Position numbers and translations under genes: made by a program
The notes under the pieces: model-generated
The model's input: only the letters and a program-made list of their open reading frames with translations
Databases searched by the model: none
Told to the model about the DNA's origin: nothing
From: Phycisphaeraceae bacterium
GTDB taxonomy: Bacteria > Planctomycetota > Phycisphaerae > Phycisphaerales > UBA1924
NCBI GenBank assembly: GCA_019636845.1
Contig: JAHBWV010000001.1
Location: forward strand, 2,542,001 to 2,606,000
DNA length: 64,000 bases
Direction: 5' to 3'
In this document: in pieces, positions 8,983 through 17,790 of the stretch
How positions within the stretch are numbered: the first letter of the stretch is position 1
Layout of the letters: every line of letters starts with the position of its first letter

Positions 8983-9975
8983 TCAGCACACCACGCCGAT
9001 CAGCCCCGGCGCGAGATCGTGCAACACCGCGAGCACGCCATCAGGGCCAAGCATCATCGCGCTCCGAACGCCAGACTCGACGCCCTCGCCTCCCTGTCCC
9101 GTCGTCACGAAACTCGTCAGCAGACCCCCGACCACCAGCCGCCATCCGTCCACAAGGATGAACAGCAGCAGCTTGAATGGCAGCGAGATCAGCACCGGTG
9201 GCAGCATCATCATGCTCATCGAGATGAGGATGCTCGCGATCACCATGTCGATCACGAGAAACGGCAGATACACCCGGAAGCCCATCATGAACCCGACCTT
9301 CAGCTCGCTGAGCACGAACGCGGGGATCAGCGTCACCATATCGACGTCACCCCGGGTCAGACGCTCCGGCTCCGTCGTATCCACGCCGCGGTACTCGAGC
9401 ACCATGTAGACGCTCGACCAGTTGCCGCTGGCGTCGATCTGGTCGAACATGAAATCCCTCAGCGGCTGACGCGCCTTGATCCACAGCGTGTCGTAGTCCG
9501 TGATCTCCCCCTGCCTATACGGCTCAACGGCCTCGTCCCACACCCGTTGCGCCGTCGGAGCCATCACAAGCATCGTCATGAACAATGCCAGTCCCGTCAC
9601 GACCTGAGGCGGCGGAAGTGTCTGCGTGCCCATGGCCTGCTTGAGCAGACCAAGCACGACAAGAATGCGCAGAAAGCACGTGCAAAGCAGCATGATCGAC
9701 GGGACAAGGGAGATAACAGTCAGCACCAGCATCACATTGATCGCGGCCGACAGCCCCACCCCTTCCCGCGACCCAGCACCACGTCCCGTCAGAGTCCCCG
9801 CCGCATCGTCGAGCACGCGAAGCGGATTCAGCGTGCCCGACATCGAGTCCTGGAGCAGGTCGCCACCGCTCGACGCAGCACCTACCGAACCGCTCTCTAC
9901 AGGCGGCCCGAACTGTGCGCCAGCAGGCCACACCATGAACGCCACGACAAACATGATGCACAGCAACCGGCTCAT
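8983..9975 (-). CDS. fliP: Flagellar export protein FliP
   Basis: Pore-forming subunit of the flagellar export gate. A signal peptide (about residues 1-20, ending near PAGAQ) is followed by an extra Ser/Gly-rich stretch (about 21-75) and then the FliP core: SLVPSIMLLCTCFLRILVVL, a periplasmic loop with the LRDFMFDQ segment, and two C-terminal helices around GFMMGFRVYLPFLVIDMV. At 330 residues it is about 80 longer than many FliP proteins, owing to the N-terminal linker and a longer loop (around DVDMVTLIPAFVLSELK). The ATG overlaps the fliO stop (ATGA). Confidence 0.95.
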   Translation of the reverse strand: MSRLLCIMFVVAFMVWPAGAQFGPPVESGSVGAASSGGDLLQDSMSGTLNPLRVLDDAAGTLTGRGAGSREGVGLSAAINVMLVLTVISLVPSIMLLCTCFLRILVVLGLLKQAMGTQTLPPPQVVTGLALFMTMLVMAPTAQRVWDEAVEPYRQGEITDYDTLWIKARQPLRDFMFDQIDASGNWSSVYMVLEYRGVDTTEPERLTRGDVDMVTLIPAFVLSELKVGFMMGFRVYLPFLVIDMVIASILISMSMMMLPPVLISLPFKLLLFILVDGWRLVVGGLLTSFVTTGQGGEGVESGVRSAMMLGPDGVLAVLHDLAPGLIGVVC

Positions 9976-10880
9976 CGGCCTCCCCCTCGCCGAATAGCTT
10001 CGATTCTGGATCGGAGGGCCTCCGCACCATCTTGCTTGCGAGCTTGCCCTGCGTTCCCCACTTGAACCGCCGCCATCTGCTCCCGAACCTGCGGACGAGG
10101 ACGTGCGACCGGCTCGCTCCCGCCAGCACTCTCCCGAGCCGCAGTCACCCGCCGACCCCCGACACGCTCGAACCAGTCGGCACGCTCGATCGGGGGCACA
10201 ACGGTCACGGCACGCTCTGAGGCGTGCGCCGGCTCACTCATTTTCTCGACGATCTCTCTGAACTTTCTCGCGACGCTCTCTCCGGATTCATCGCGTGTCT
10301 TCACAAGGATGGACGCCACATCCTCGGGATCGCTGAGTTCCGCCAGCGTTGCAAGCCGCGCCCCGCCACGCCCGGCCGTCTGACCCACAAGGATCACCCT
10401 GCGATCGAGTTGCAAGAGAAGCAGCGACTGCCCGCGTGCGATCGGATACCGCCCGAGAACGCTCAGCACCCCGGCGGGTGCTCTTCCGCCCGGTCCACAA
10501 GCACCCGCGATGCCCCCGTGCTTCTTTGCGATGAGTCTGATACCGGCAGCAACGCCCACGATCACGACGATGATCCCGCCGAGAACAACCAGAGTTCGGG
10601 CCTCCGATGCCACGCCGTGAGTACGCTCCTCCCTGCCTGATTGGAGCGGCTTTGCCTCGACTGCGGACACGCCCAACGGCCGACGCTCTTGCGCTGCGAT
10701 GTCCGTGCTCGCGGTGGTTGGACCTCGAACGTCCGTTGCTCGCGGCATCACCTCCGCCGACACGTGCTCCTCCGGCTCTGGACCGGAACCACACGCGATC
10801 TGAGTGGCAACGCCGATCAACGCGCCGCACACAATGGCGCGCATCGCTGCGAATGGGATGATGTAGTGCTTGCGGCCCAT
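9972..10880 (-). CDS. fliO: FliO-like flagellar export assembly protein
   Basis: FliO is a bitopic membrane protein that helps assemble the FliP complex. The 302-residue product has an N-terminal hydrophobic segment (about 10-30), a variable periplasmic stretch, one strong membrane helix at about 96-116 (TLVVLGGIIVVIVGVAAGI), and a cytoplasmic domain with VLGRYPIARGQSLLLLQLDRRVILVGQT, the typical FliO core. A long, basic C-terminal tail follows. Family sequence is weakly conserved, but position between fliN and fliP supports the call. Confidence 0.88.
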   Translation of the reverse strand: MGRKHYIIPFAAMRAIVCGALIGVATQIACGSGPEPEEHVSAEVMPRATDVRGPTTASTDIAAQERRPLGVSAVEAKPLQSGREERTHGVASEARTLVVLGGIIVVIVGVAAGIRLIAKKHGGIAGACGPGGRAPAGVLSVLGRYPIARGQSLLLLQLDRRVILVGQTAGRGGARLATLAELSDPEDVASILVKTRDESGESVARKFREIVEKMSEPAHASERAVTVVPPIERADWFERVGGRRVTAARESAGGSEPVARPRPQVREQMAAVQVGNAGQARKQDGAEALRSRIEAIRRGGGR

Positions 10881-10934
10881 GTCGCCATCCTGGCAGGGTC
10901 CAGACGCGATCCTCGCGTCAACTCATCCTCGTCC

Positions 10935-11303
10935 TCACGCCGGCGTCTTGACCCGCTCTGTCGGCGTTTCCACGATCTCGCTGATTCGCACACAGAAGTT
11001 GTCGTTCAGCACAAGAATCTCGCCTCGTGCAACGTGACGCTCATTCACATAGACGTCAACCGGATCTCCAGCGAGCTTCTCGAGTTCGACGACTGCGCCC
11101 TCGCCGAGTTTGAGAACATCCTCGACGAGCATCCGAGTACGGCCGAGCTCGATCTTCACGTTGAGCGCGACATCCGCCAGCAACGAGATCCCCTGGCTCT
11201 CCGCGCTGCCCCCCACACCCTGGATGTCGGGAATCTGAAACTTCGCCGGCGATGTCTCACCGCCAGGCGTCGCACTGTCTGGAGGACTCGTCTGCTCTGC
11301 CAT
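10935..11303 (-). CDS. fliN: Flagellar motor switch protein FliN
   Basis: C-ring subunit carrying one SpoA domain; needed for export and for switching. The 122-residue protein has a disordered N-terminus and a SpoA core at about 40-112 (DVALNVKIELGRTRM, LGEGAVVELEKLAGDPVDVYVN, ARGEILVLNDNFCVRI), all conserved. It is in line after fliL, but no fliM lies between them, which is unusual. Confidence 0.94.
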   Translation of the reverse strand: MAEQTSPPDSATPGGETSPAKFQIPDIQGVGGSAESQGISLLADVALNVKIELGRTRMLVEDVLKLGEGAVVELEKLAGDPVDVYVNERHVARGEILVLNDNFCVRISEIVETPTERVKTPA

Positions 11304-11450
11304 TGGCTCCGCCTCTGCAGATCATGACCCTTGCCACGGCGCAGCAACAACGCCGACACAGTGGCGATCTGGTATCGGTGAGATACCCACCCGCACGCCA
11401 ATATTGCCGCCACGCGCAATCTCCGCGCGATACCGACCGTCAACCGCGCA

Positions 11451-11972
11451 TCAATCGATCTGCATGCCCTTGCAACGCGGGATCAGAACACGCTCGATGT
11501 AGGGGTCCCCGTTCGGGTCCGTCCCCATTACCTCGGCCATATACGCCGAGAGTTGCCGGTTCATTGTCTCCAGCCCCGGTTCCTTCAACTGGGCATGGCT
11601 CGCCCGCCTGAACAGCATGGAGACCCCTTCCTTGATCTCCGCCGATCGGGCCTGAAGCACGAATGCGACATGATCCTCGTGCTTCGCCTTGACCTTCAGG
11701 AATATCTCCACATCCCAGAGCCACACACGCCCCGTCTGCATGTTCTGGAAACGATCCTCTATCAAGCGGAGTTCAACTAGTGCGCTATCCGCCGCCTCAT
11801 GGGCGCCGGTGATCTCCGATGCCTCGCTCTTGGCAGGAGCAGACATCATCTTGACGGCTGCGAAGACCGCGATCCCCTCAACGGCCATCAGCGCGCCAAC
11901 GACGATCGGCAGCGGCAAACCCTTCTTCTTCTGAGCCGCCTTCTCTTCCGGCTTCGGGCTCTCTGCTGACAT
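11451..11972 (-). CDS. fliL: FliL-like flagellar basal-body protein
   Basis: FliL proteins are bitopic inner-membrane proteins that surround stator units. The 173-residue product has a basic cytoplasmic N-terminus, one helix at about 20-40 (LPIVVGALMAVEGIAVFAAV) and a periplasmic domain. The domain resembles FliL in its layout (VWLWDVEIFLKVKAKHEDHVAFVLQ, then a C-terminal PRCKGMQID). The start at 11972 has GGGAGAG upstream; the frame extends further 5' but without family resemblance. The assignment is moderate: sequence similarity is loose, while topology and position upstream of fliN fit. Confidence 0.75.
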   Translation of the reverse strand: MSAESPKPEEKAAQKKKGLPLPIVVGALMAVEGIAVFAAVKMMSAPAKSEASEITGAHEAADSALVELRLIEDRFQNMQTGRVWLWDVEIFLKVKAKHEDHVAFVLQARSAEIKEGVSMLFRRASHAQLKEPGLETMNRQLSAYMAEVMGTDPNGDPYIERVLIPRCKGMQID

Positions 11973-12009
11973 TGCGCTCTCCCATCCATGCGGACCCAGA
12001 AACTCTTCG

Positions 12010-12312
12010 TCACGCCGCGCGGCGTCCCGAACGCCCGTTCGCCACCCGCACCCCATCCGAAACCGAAGTCGCATCGGGCGCGATCCGACCCGCGAGAGGT
12101 ACGGCACCTCTCCCGACCTTCGATCCAACCGCCAATGTCAGGATCGAGCCAAACGCGAGTATGGCAACGATCGCTCCGAAGACTTGACCGACCGAAAGCC
12201 CCGGAGTCACCCCGATCGCCATCGCGAAAATGCACAGCCCGCCAAGGACCGCGCTCATCCGCTGGTGGCGTTCCATGTGCCGCAGACCTTGGAACCCGCT
12301 GACCGTGCGCAT
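12010..12312 (-). CDS. Small two-helix membrane protein between flgE and fliL
   Basis: Not recognised. About 100 residues with two hydrophobic segments (around 22-40, LGGLCIFAMAIGVTPGLSV, and 44-65, VFGAIVAILAFGSILTLAVG) and a basic, polar C-terminus. The ATG at 12312 has a GGAG seven bases upstream; the frame extends to 12438, but the extra residues look non-coding. It occupies the place where motA/motB normally sit between flgE and fliL, yet it is far too short and lacks the MotA and MotB motifs. It could be a stator accessory protein (inference). Confidence 0.5.
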   Translation of the reverse strand: MRTVSGFQGLRHMERHQRMSAVLGGLCIFAMAIGVTPGLSVGQVFGAIVAILAFGSILTLAVGSKVGRGAVPLAGRIAPDATSVSDGVRVANGRSGRRAA

Positions 12313-12475
12313 GACATGCTCCGGCCCGGCCGATCGCACCGGGCACTTGAGCATCGGTTCAGTGCATGGACGTCTTAAGCACTCGGACCCGCTGCCTCGA
12401 TGACAACACAGGTCAGGCAACAGATACGCCGACCGCACGCGTTGAAGAATGTTATCGGACGACCCGCGGCGACGG

Positions 12476-14233
12476 TCAGCGTCCGATCAGGAGCAACTGC
12501 TGGATCAGATCGTCCGCAGTCCGCACGACACGCGAGCTGGCGGAATAGCCCGTCGATGCCAGGATCATCGTGATGAACTCCTGGCCGAGGTCAACGTTCG
12601 AAAGCTCGAGTGCGCCGCTCACGATCACACCGGCGCCCAGCTCACCCGGCAGCGCCTCAACCGCAGGGCCGCTGTTCGCGCCAACAACGTAGATGTTGTT
12701 CCCAAGATCAACAAGACCCTCGGAGTTCCTGAACGTCGCGAGCGCAACCTGTGCTAAGGGGCGAGTCAGCCCGTTCGTGAACACACCCGTGACGACACCA
12801 TCAGCCCCGATGCCGAAGTCGGCAAGCGTCCCGATCGGGGAACCATCCCGGTAGACAGCCGCCACTGCCGACCCGCTACCCGAGAGTGCTGTCACCTCCC
12901 CCGCTTCGTCCTGAAGGTCGATCTCGAACGACAACGCCGGAGCCGCACCGGTGCCAGACCTGTCAACGGTCACTCCGATGGGTGCCGTCGTCAGAAGCCG
13001 ACCGTTCGTATCGAAGTCAACCGTGCCGGTCGCAACGCGGACATCGCCCCCTGCGCCATCTCGCGAATCGACGTAGTACCGCCACCTTGTCCCGAGATCG
13101 CCCTTGGACTCGAGCGCAAACATCACCTCGACCTGCACAGGCGCACCCAGGGAGTCGTAGACAATGAACGCCGTTCTCACGGACTCTCCATCCGCCTCAT
13201 GCACCACCGACGGCACAAACGGCGTCGATACGAGCCCGCCCTCCGCGCTCAACACGCGAAGATCCGATGCGTCGATCCGAATCGCGTTCGCCGAGCCCGT
13301 GTTCCCGACGATGGTCATGACTCCAGTCGCGGGATCGAGTGTCACCCCGGGCGTCCCGCCGTCTGGGTTACCCCCGCCCGTGTCGTGCAAACCCATCGCA
13401 CGTGTGAGAAAGTCCATAATCTCCTGGACAGTCGTCGTCGATTCGATCTGAAGCGAACTGGGCGGCAACGTCGTGCCGCCGCGCTGCGCGCCGCGAACCT
13501 CGAGCGATTGTCCAGCGCTGAACAATGGCGTGCCGCTGCCGGGAGCAGCGGGATCTTCGATCTCTACCACAAGACTCGTCGTCTCAAGGAGATTCGATCC
13601 GCTGGCTGGCACTGTCGCGCCCGCAACCAGCGAGAACCCCGCAATCTCCGAAGCGCCGAGTGTCACCTCAGAACCCCTCGTAGACGCTGAGCCACCCGCA
13701 TTCAGGTTTCCGCTGAATCGGGTCAGCGTCGTGGCCTCTGCGATCGTCAATTCGCCGATCGGTATCGATATACCCCCCAGCGTGCCACGCTGGATGTTGT
13801 ACTCTGAATCAACGGAGTACCCGAGCAGACGCTCACCGGTGACGGTCGTGAGATCACCCTCACTGTTCTGACGAAAGCCGCCGGCCCGTGTGTACCCCAC
13901 TTGGCCGCCTCGCTCCACCATGAAGAACCCGTTGCCGTCGATCGCAAGATCGCGACCATCGCCAGTTGGGCTGATCGCACCCCCACCCATCTGTCGCTGC
14001 GTTCCTGCGACCCTTACGCCGAAGCCAACCTGCGATGGATTCGTGCCGCCCGTCGTGTCGCCGGGAGGCGTCCCGATGCTCAGTGTCCTGCCGAACATGT
14101 TGGAGAAACTCACGCGGCTGGACTTGAAAGCCGTCGTGTTCGCGTTTGCGATGTTGTTGCCGACGACCTCGATCGTCCGCGAGTTCGCCGCGAGCCCCGA
14201 AAGCCCTGTGTAAAAAGCGGTTGTTGTCGCCAT
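12476..14233 (-). CDS. flgE: Flagellar hook protein FlgE
   Basis: Subunit of the hook, the universal joint exported by the flagellar system. The 585-residue protein has the rod/hook N-terminal motif (LSGLAANSRTIEVVGNNIANANTTAFKSSR within residues 9-40), a large variable centre (about 150-480), and the conserved C-terminal helix (SNVDLGQEFITMILAS..YSASSRVV). ATG at 14233 has GGGAGG nine bases upstream; an upstream in-frame start at 14260 is rejected. The length is larger than the E. coli hook protein (402), reflecting extra surface domains. Confidence 0.94.
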   Translation of the reverse strand: MATTTAFYTGLSGLAANSRTIEVVGNNIANANTTAFKSSRVSFSNMFGRTLSIGTPPGDTTGGTNPSQVGFGVRVAGTQRQMGGGAISPTGDGRDLAIDGNGFFMVERGGQVGYTRAGGFRQNSEGDLTTVTGERLLGYSVDSEYNIQRGTLGGISIPIGELTIAEATTLTRFSGNLNAGGSASTRGSEVTLGASEIAGFSLVAGATVPASGSNLLETTSLVVEIEDPAAPGSGTPLFSAGQSLEVRGAQRGGTTLPPSSLQIESTTTVQEIMDFLTRAMGLHDTGGGNPDGGTPGVTLDPATGVMTIVGNTGSANAIRIDASDLRVLSAEGGLVSTPFVPSVVHEADGESVRTAFIVYDSLGAPVQVEVMFALESKGDLGTRWRYYVDSRDGAGGDVRVATGTVDFDTNGRLLTTAPIGVTVDRSGTGAAPALSFEIDLQDEAGEVTALSGSGSAVAAVYRDGSPIGTLADFGIGADGVVTGVFTNGLTRPLAQVALATFRNSEGLVDLGNNIYVVGANSGPAVEALPGELGAGVIVSGALELSNVDLGQEFITMILASTGYSASSRVVRTADDLIQQLLLIGR

Positions 14234-14263
14234 CGTGAAACCTCCCGTGCCGAACCACACGGC

Positions 14264-14758
14264 TTATGCCGCGTCAACGCCGATCGCTCTCGCCAGAGAT
14301 GGCCCCATCACCGGCACCGCTGGAAGCCCGACAGATCCGCTCGCTTCATCCCGTTCCGTCGCCGGCCGGCCGGGAACCGAAGCCACCGCATCAATGCCGT
14401 CCAGCACCTCTCCAGAGGCCGGATCAAACTCGCCGCGCACCTCGCGGGTCAGCACATCCACCTTGAAGAACCTTCCATCGATCGCGACAAGCGCGTGGCT
14501 CGCGCCGCTCGCATGCAGCCGATCAAGAACCGGGCCCATCCGATGCAACTGCTCTTCGCTCAGTTCCGCGCCCGAGCCGCTCGCGATGCGGACAGGCAGG
14601 CCGCTCTCAAGCGCGCCCGCCCTCGCTTGCTCGAGCATCGCGGCAAAGTCTGCCTGCACGCCTCCCGCTGCGGGCGCAATCGCTCTGCTCGTCGATAGCC
14701 GCTCCGGCCCATTCACGCCGGCGCCAAGAGCTCTCAGCAGTTCTGCTCCACTCGCCAT
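14264..14758 (-). CDS. Flagellar operon protein, TIGR02530 type
   Basis: Matches, by memory of the family, the small 'flagellar operon protein' found between flgD and flgE in Firmicutes and others. The core is at about residues 75-115 (GPVLDRLHASGASHALVAIDGRFFKVDV), with low-complexity flanks; 164 residues in total. The ATG overlaps the flgD stop (TGATG); a GTG three bases earlier is also possible. Its biochemical role is unknown; genomic position implies a role in hook assembly. Confidence 0.65.
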   Translation of the reverse strand: MASGAELLRALGAGVNGPERLSTSRAIAPAAGGVQADFAAMLEQARAGALESGLPVRIASGSGAELSEEQLHRMGPVLDRLHASGASHALVAIDGRFFKVDVLTREVRGEFDPASGEVLDGIDAVASVPGRPATERDEASGSVGLPAVPVMGPSLARAIGVDAA

Positions 14759-15183
14759 CACTTGGTCTCCGGAACTGTCGCGAGAATCTCGTCGAGATAC
14801 GCCATTCGCATCTTCTTCCCGCCCTTCAGGTTCAAGACCGCGCCGGCGTCTGTCCTTGACACCGATTCAACCTCGTCCTCCACCCTCTGGTTGGAATCGG
14901 TGAGGCCGCTGACACGACGCCCGATCAGACTCGACGCACCCGCCAGCTCGTTCTGTGCAACCATGGATGTGAGCCGCGACTGCAGTTCAAGATCCGATTG
15001 GATCGACCGAATGCTCGAGAGCTGCTGCAGCAGTGCTCCCGTGTCGTTTGGCGACAGCGGATCCTGGTTCTGAAGCTCGGTCAGGATGATCTTTGTGAAC
15101 TCCTCGCTGCTCAGGTTGCTGAACGCGTCCCCCGAGGCCGTCCTCGTACCCTCGCCAGCACCAAGCACGCCCTGTATCGACAT
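14758..15183 (-). CDS. flgD: Flagellar hook cap protein FlgD (short form)
   Basis: Exported scaffold that caps the growing hook. The conserved N-terminal FlgD segment is clear (FTKIILTELQNQDPLSPNDTGALLQQLSS, then a GRRVSGL motif near residue 95). At 141 residues it lacks the C-terminal Ig/TUDOR domains present in the roughly 230-residue enterobacterial protein. ATG at 15183 is preferred over GTG 15186 because AAGGAG then has a six-base spacing. Confidence 0.9.
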   Translation of the reverse strand: MSIQGVLGAGEGTRTASGDAFSNLSSEEFTKIILTELQNQDPLSPNDTGALLQQLSSIRSIQSDLELQSRLTSMVAQNELAGASSLIGRRVSGLTDSNQRVEDEVESVSRTDAGAVLNLKGGKKMRMAYLDEILATVPETK

Positions 15184-15207
15184 CACGATCTCCTTCGTCT
15201 TGGTGGC

Positions 15208-16539
15208 TCAACCCATCGCATCGAGACGAATCACGCCCGAAACCTCGGCGAGCGCGGCATGCGGCTCCAGCCAGCGACCGCCATACGCCAGGCGCGGATC
15301 GACAGCGCCTGCTCCCGCATCAGCGAGCGATTCAGGCGCTCCGCGCCACGACCAGCGGGCGCGTCCTTGCGCCCCAGCGTCCTCGGATTGACGGTCTCCA
15401 CCGCTCGAGCGATCCTCGCTCATGTCCCAAGCCCCACGATCCTCGTGGGACGGCGTCTCAGAAGTCTGGCCATCGATCTGCCCTGCGCTCCGCGCTGGCT
15501 TGCCGATCGTCAGATACTCCACATCAAGGCCACGCGACTCCAACGCGGCTCTCAACGTCGCTGAGTCCCGTATCAGCAATTCTCGTGCCTGTTCTGTCTC
15601 TGCCTCCACGCGCACACCGACAACCCCCGACCCGACACGCACCTGTATACGCAATGCGCCAAGTTGCTCAGGATTGAGACGCATCGTGATCTCGCCCCCC
15701 CCGGCCTTCAGCACCTGCGCCAGACCGCGCTTGAACTGCGCTGATACCTGCGCTTCTTGCTCGAATCTGAGCACTGAGGAAGGCCGATCCATGTGGGCCG
15801 CCTGTTCGAGCCTCGCACCGATACCGACCAATCGTGCGAGTGCCGCGCGACCGCCATGATCCGACAGAGCCGACTCTCCATTCCCTCCCGCACCCGAATG
15901 GCCACCCGCGTGAGACGGCGGCTGGACAGATCCAGCACCCCCAATAACCACATCACCACGAGCCGTATCTAATGCCGCACCGCTTCGAAGCATCTCGCCC
16001 CCGATTGGGACCTGTGCGTGCGATGCGGATATCGAGTCTTCGTGCCTCGCTGGCTGCATCGTGCTCAGACGCTCCGAGTCCACTGGCACCTGCCGCGTCT
16101 CCCCCCGCTGATCACCCGCTGGGTTCTCGACGCGAAGCCCGTTCTGTCCACTCGTATCAACTGGCGGCTGCACAGGAGTCTCAGTGGGCTTCTGATGGGA
16201 TGCGATCACGGCGCGCCCCGAAGCTCGACGCATCCCATCACGTTCCATAACGTGCTGTTCCGAGGGCTCCTCGCGCCGCCCCCCCTCAATGGTCGCACGC
16301 TTGTGGTCGATCGCCGCCTGCTGCTGGTCGATCGGCCGATCACGTGCGATCAACGCCGCGATATCAACCCGACCGTCGAGCGTGACATACACACCCTCGG
16401 CACGCGACATCGCGTCATCGAACGATGGCGCATCACCGCTGTCCGCATCGCGTTTCCTGCTCTCTGCGGCTCCGCCGCCGGTCTCGGTCCCTGCTGGTCG
16501 GACGCTCTCCAACGTCCGCTCGCTGGATGTAAGACTCAA
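15208..16539 (-). CDS. fliK: Flagellar hook-length control protein FliK
   Basis: Exported molecular ruler that ends hook growth by acting on FlhB. The long, low-complexity N-terminus (about 1-270) is typical. The C-terminal Flg_hook domain is clear at about 275-350 (GEITMRLNPEQLGALRIQVRV, then RDSATLRAALESRGLDVE). A GTG at 16563 opens the frame, but the TTG at 16539 has a near-ideal AAGGGAG five bases upstream, directly after the stop of the preceding gene, so it is chosen. Total about 443 residues. Confidence 0.88.
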   Translation of the reverse strand: MSLTSSERTLESVRPAGTETGGGAAESRKRDADSGDAPSFDDAMSRAEGVYVTLDGRVDIAALIARDRPIDQQQAAIDHKRATIEGGRREEPSEQHVMERDGMRRASGRAVIASHQKPTETPVQPPVDTSGQNGLRVENPAGDQRGETRQVPVDSERLSTMQPARHEDSISASHAQVPIGGEMLRSGAALDTARGDVVIGGAGSVQPPSHAGGHSGAGGNGESALSDHGGRAALARLVGIGARLEQAAHMDRPSSVLRFEQEAQVSAQFKRGLAQVLKAGGGEITMRLNPEQLGALRIQVRVGSGVVGVRVEAETEQARELLIRDSATLRAALESRGLDVEYLTIGKPARSAGQIDGQTSETPSHEDRGAWDMSEDRSSGGDRQSEDAGAQGRARWSWRGAPESLADAGAGAVDPRLAYGGRWLEPHAALAEVSGVIRLDAMG

Positions 16540-16549
16540 TCGGGCTCCC

Positions 16550-17272
16550 TTATGGGCCGGCACTCAGAGCGCCACCCAGAGCGGCCTGCTCGGGCAGCGG
16601 TTCTGAACCGCGCGTCCTGAGCCGCTCCAGCAATTCCGCTGCCACTTGCTGCTGTCCAGCCGCGATAAACTCAGTGAGCACTGCCGCGCGCTTTCGATCC
16701 TGCATCGCGTTCAGGTACGCGACAACCTGCTCCGGATCCCCGGATCGAAGCATCTCCGCCATCGCAGCCATCGCATCGGCCGCGTCCAGCGATTCCAGAA
16801 CCGACACGGCCTTTCGGAACTGCTTGTTTCCCTCGGTCAGGCGTATCTGCTCTCGCATCGCGCCGAACGCCTTCTCTCGCGCTTCGAGTGCCTCAAGATC
16901 CGAGTCGATCTTGCGCTGCTCACGCGCAATCGCTGCCTGCAGAAGCGAGATCTCCTTGCGCAGTCTCTCGAGCCGCTGCTCCTCGTCGGCGTTCCGCTGG
17001 ATCCTCATGTCCATCGCGTCTGCGAAAGGGACCGGCGACCCTTCCTTCTTTCTCGCCTCTTCGATGGCCGCACGCTCCGCGGCCTGCCTCTCTGCCTCTT
17101 CCTGCTCGAGACGCAGCCGCTCTTCGGCGACCGTTTCGACGAAGGCCTCGCGCACACGCTGCACTCGGTCGCGATCCACACGCCCCCCGACGACAAGCCA
17201 CGCCACGATGCTCACGAGAGCGATCAGATTCGCGATCGCCATCACGGACAAGGCATTCCAGATCGTGCGCAT
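16550..17272 (-). CDS. MotE-like flagellar protein (membrane anchor, coiled coil, MgtE-N-like domain)
   Basis: One N-terminal membrane helix (about 7-30), a long charged coiled coil (about 35-155, rich in Glu/Arg/Ala), then a C-terminal part (about 160-225) resembling the MgtE-N-like repeat of MotE (VLESLDAADAMAAMAEMLRSGDPEQVVAYLN). MotE proteins in epsilonproteobacteria chaperone the stator protein MotC and are often encoded beside fliJ. The ATG overlaps the fliJ stop (TGATG). A periplasmic placement of the coiled coil is expected. The family call rests on layout and position. Confidence 0.7.
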   Translation of the reverse strand: MRTIWNALSVMAIANLIALVSIVAWLVVGGRVDRDRVQRVREAFVETVAEERLRLEQEEAERQAAERAAIEEARKKEGSPVPFADAMDMRIQRNADEEQRLERLRKEISLLQAAIAREQRKIDSDLEALEAREKAFGAMREQIRLTEGNKQFRKAVSVLESLDAADAMAAMAEMLRSGDPEQVVAYLNAMQDRKRAAVLTEFIAAGQQQVAAELLERLRTRGSEPLPEQAALGGALSAGP

Positions 17273-17763
17273 CACACCGCTCCTTCAATCATCCGATCCA
17301 ACTCGCCGCGCCCGGATGAACGCCCCATGATCGCCATCTCGTCCATCTCACGCTGCTCCTGGCGAAGCTCCCGCGACCGCCACTCGTCGAGTCTCTGCTG
17401 GCGAAGATCCTCGATCGCTCGCCGACGCCGAGTCGCCTGCAGCAACTCGTCCCGTGCTCGCGAGACCTGCCGCTCCGCCGCCGCGACCTGCATCGCGGCC
17501 TGCTTCAGCACAACAAGATCCCTGAGAGTCGAGTTCGCTTGCAGTCTCACAGCACCCATCTCGACGCCGCCGACACCCTCGCCGGAAGCAAGCCGATCCC
17601 TCCAATCCGCTCTCCCCATCGCGACACGAGACTCGATCTCGCCGGCGACACGAAGCCGCTCTAGGCGAACCCGCTCGCACTCGGCAAGGGCGAGCATGGC
17701 ACGATCCTCCTCGCGCTGACGCATACGCAACACAGCATCGAGTTGGAAAACGAACCTGGTCAC
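17272..17763 (-). CDS. fliJ: Flagellar export protein FliJ
   Basis: Coiled-coil stalk that links the FliI ATPase ring to FlhA. The 163-residue product begins FVFQLDAVLRMRQREED, a typical FliJ N-terminus, and is almost entirely charged helix. The start is GTG with AAAGGA upstream. It follows fliI after 27 bp and overlaps the motE-like gene. Confidence 0.88.
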   Translation of the reverse strand: MTRFVFQLDAVLRMRQREEDRAMLALAECERVRLERLRVAGEIESRVAMGRADWRDRLASGEGVGGVEMGAVRLQANSTLRDLVVLKQAAMQVAAAERQVSRARDELLQATRRRRAIEDLRQQRLDEWRSRELRQEQREMDEMAIMGRSSGRGELDRMIEGAV

Positions 17764-17790
17764 TGTCAGCGATTCCTTTCTCGCCCGATG

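Noticed and set aside
8431-10065. Long plus-strand open frame of 544 codons
   Set aside because: It lies opposite fliR, fliQ and fliP, is rich in His, Arg, Gln and Pro, and has no domain; it is an antisense shadow of GC-rich genes.
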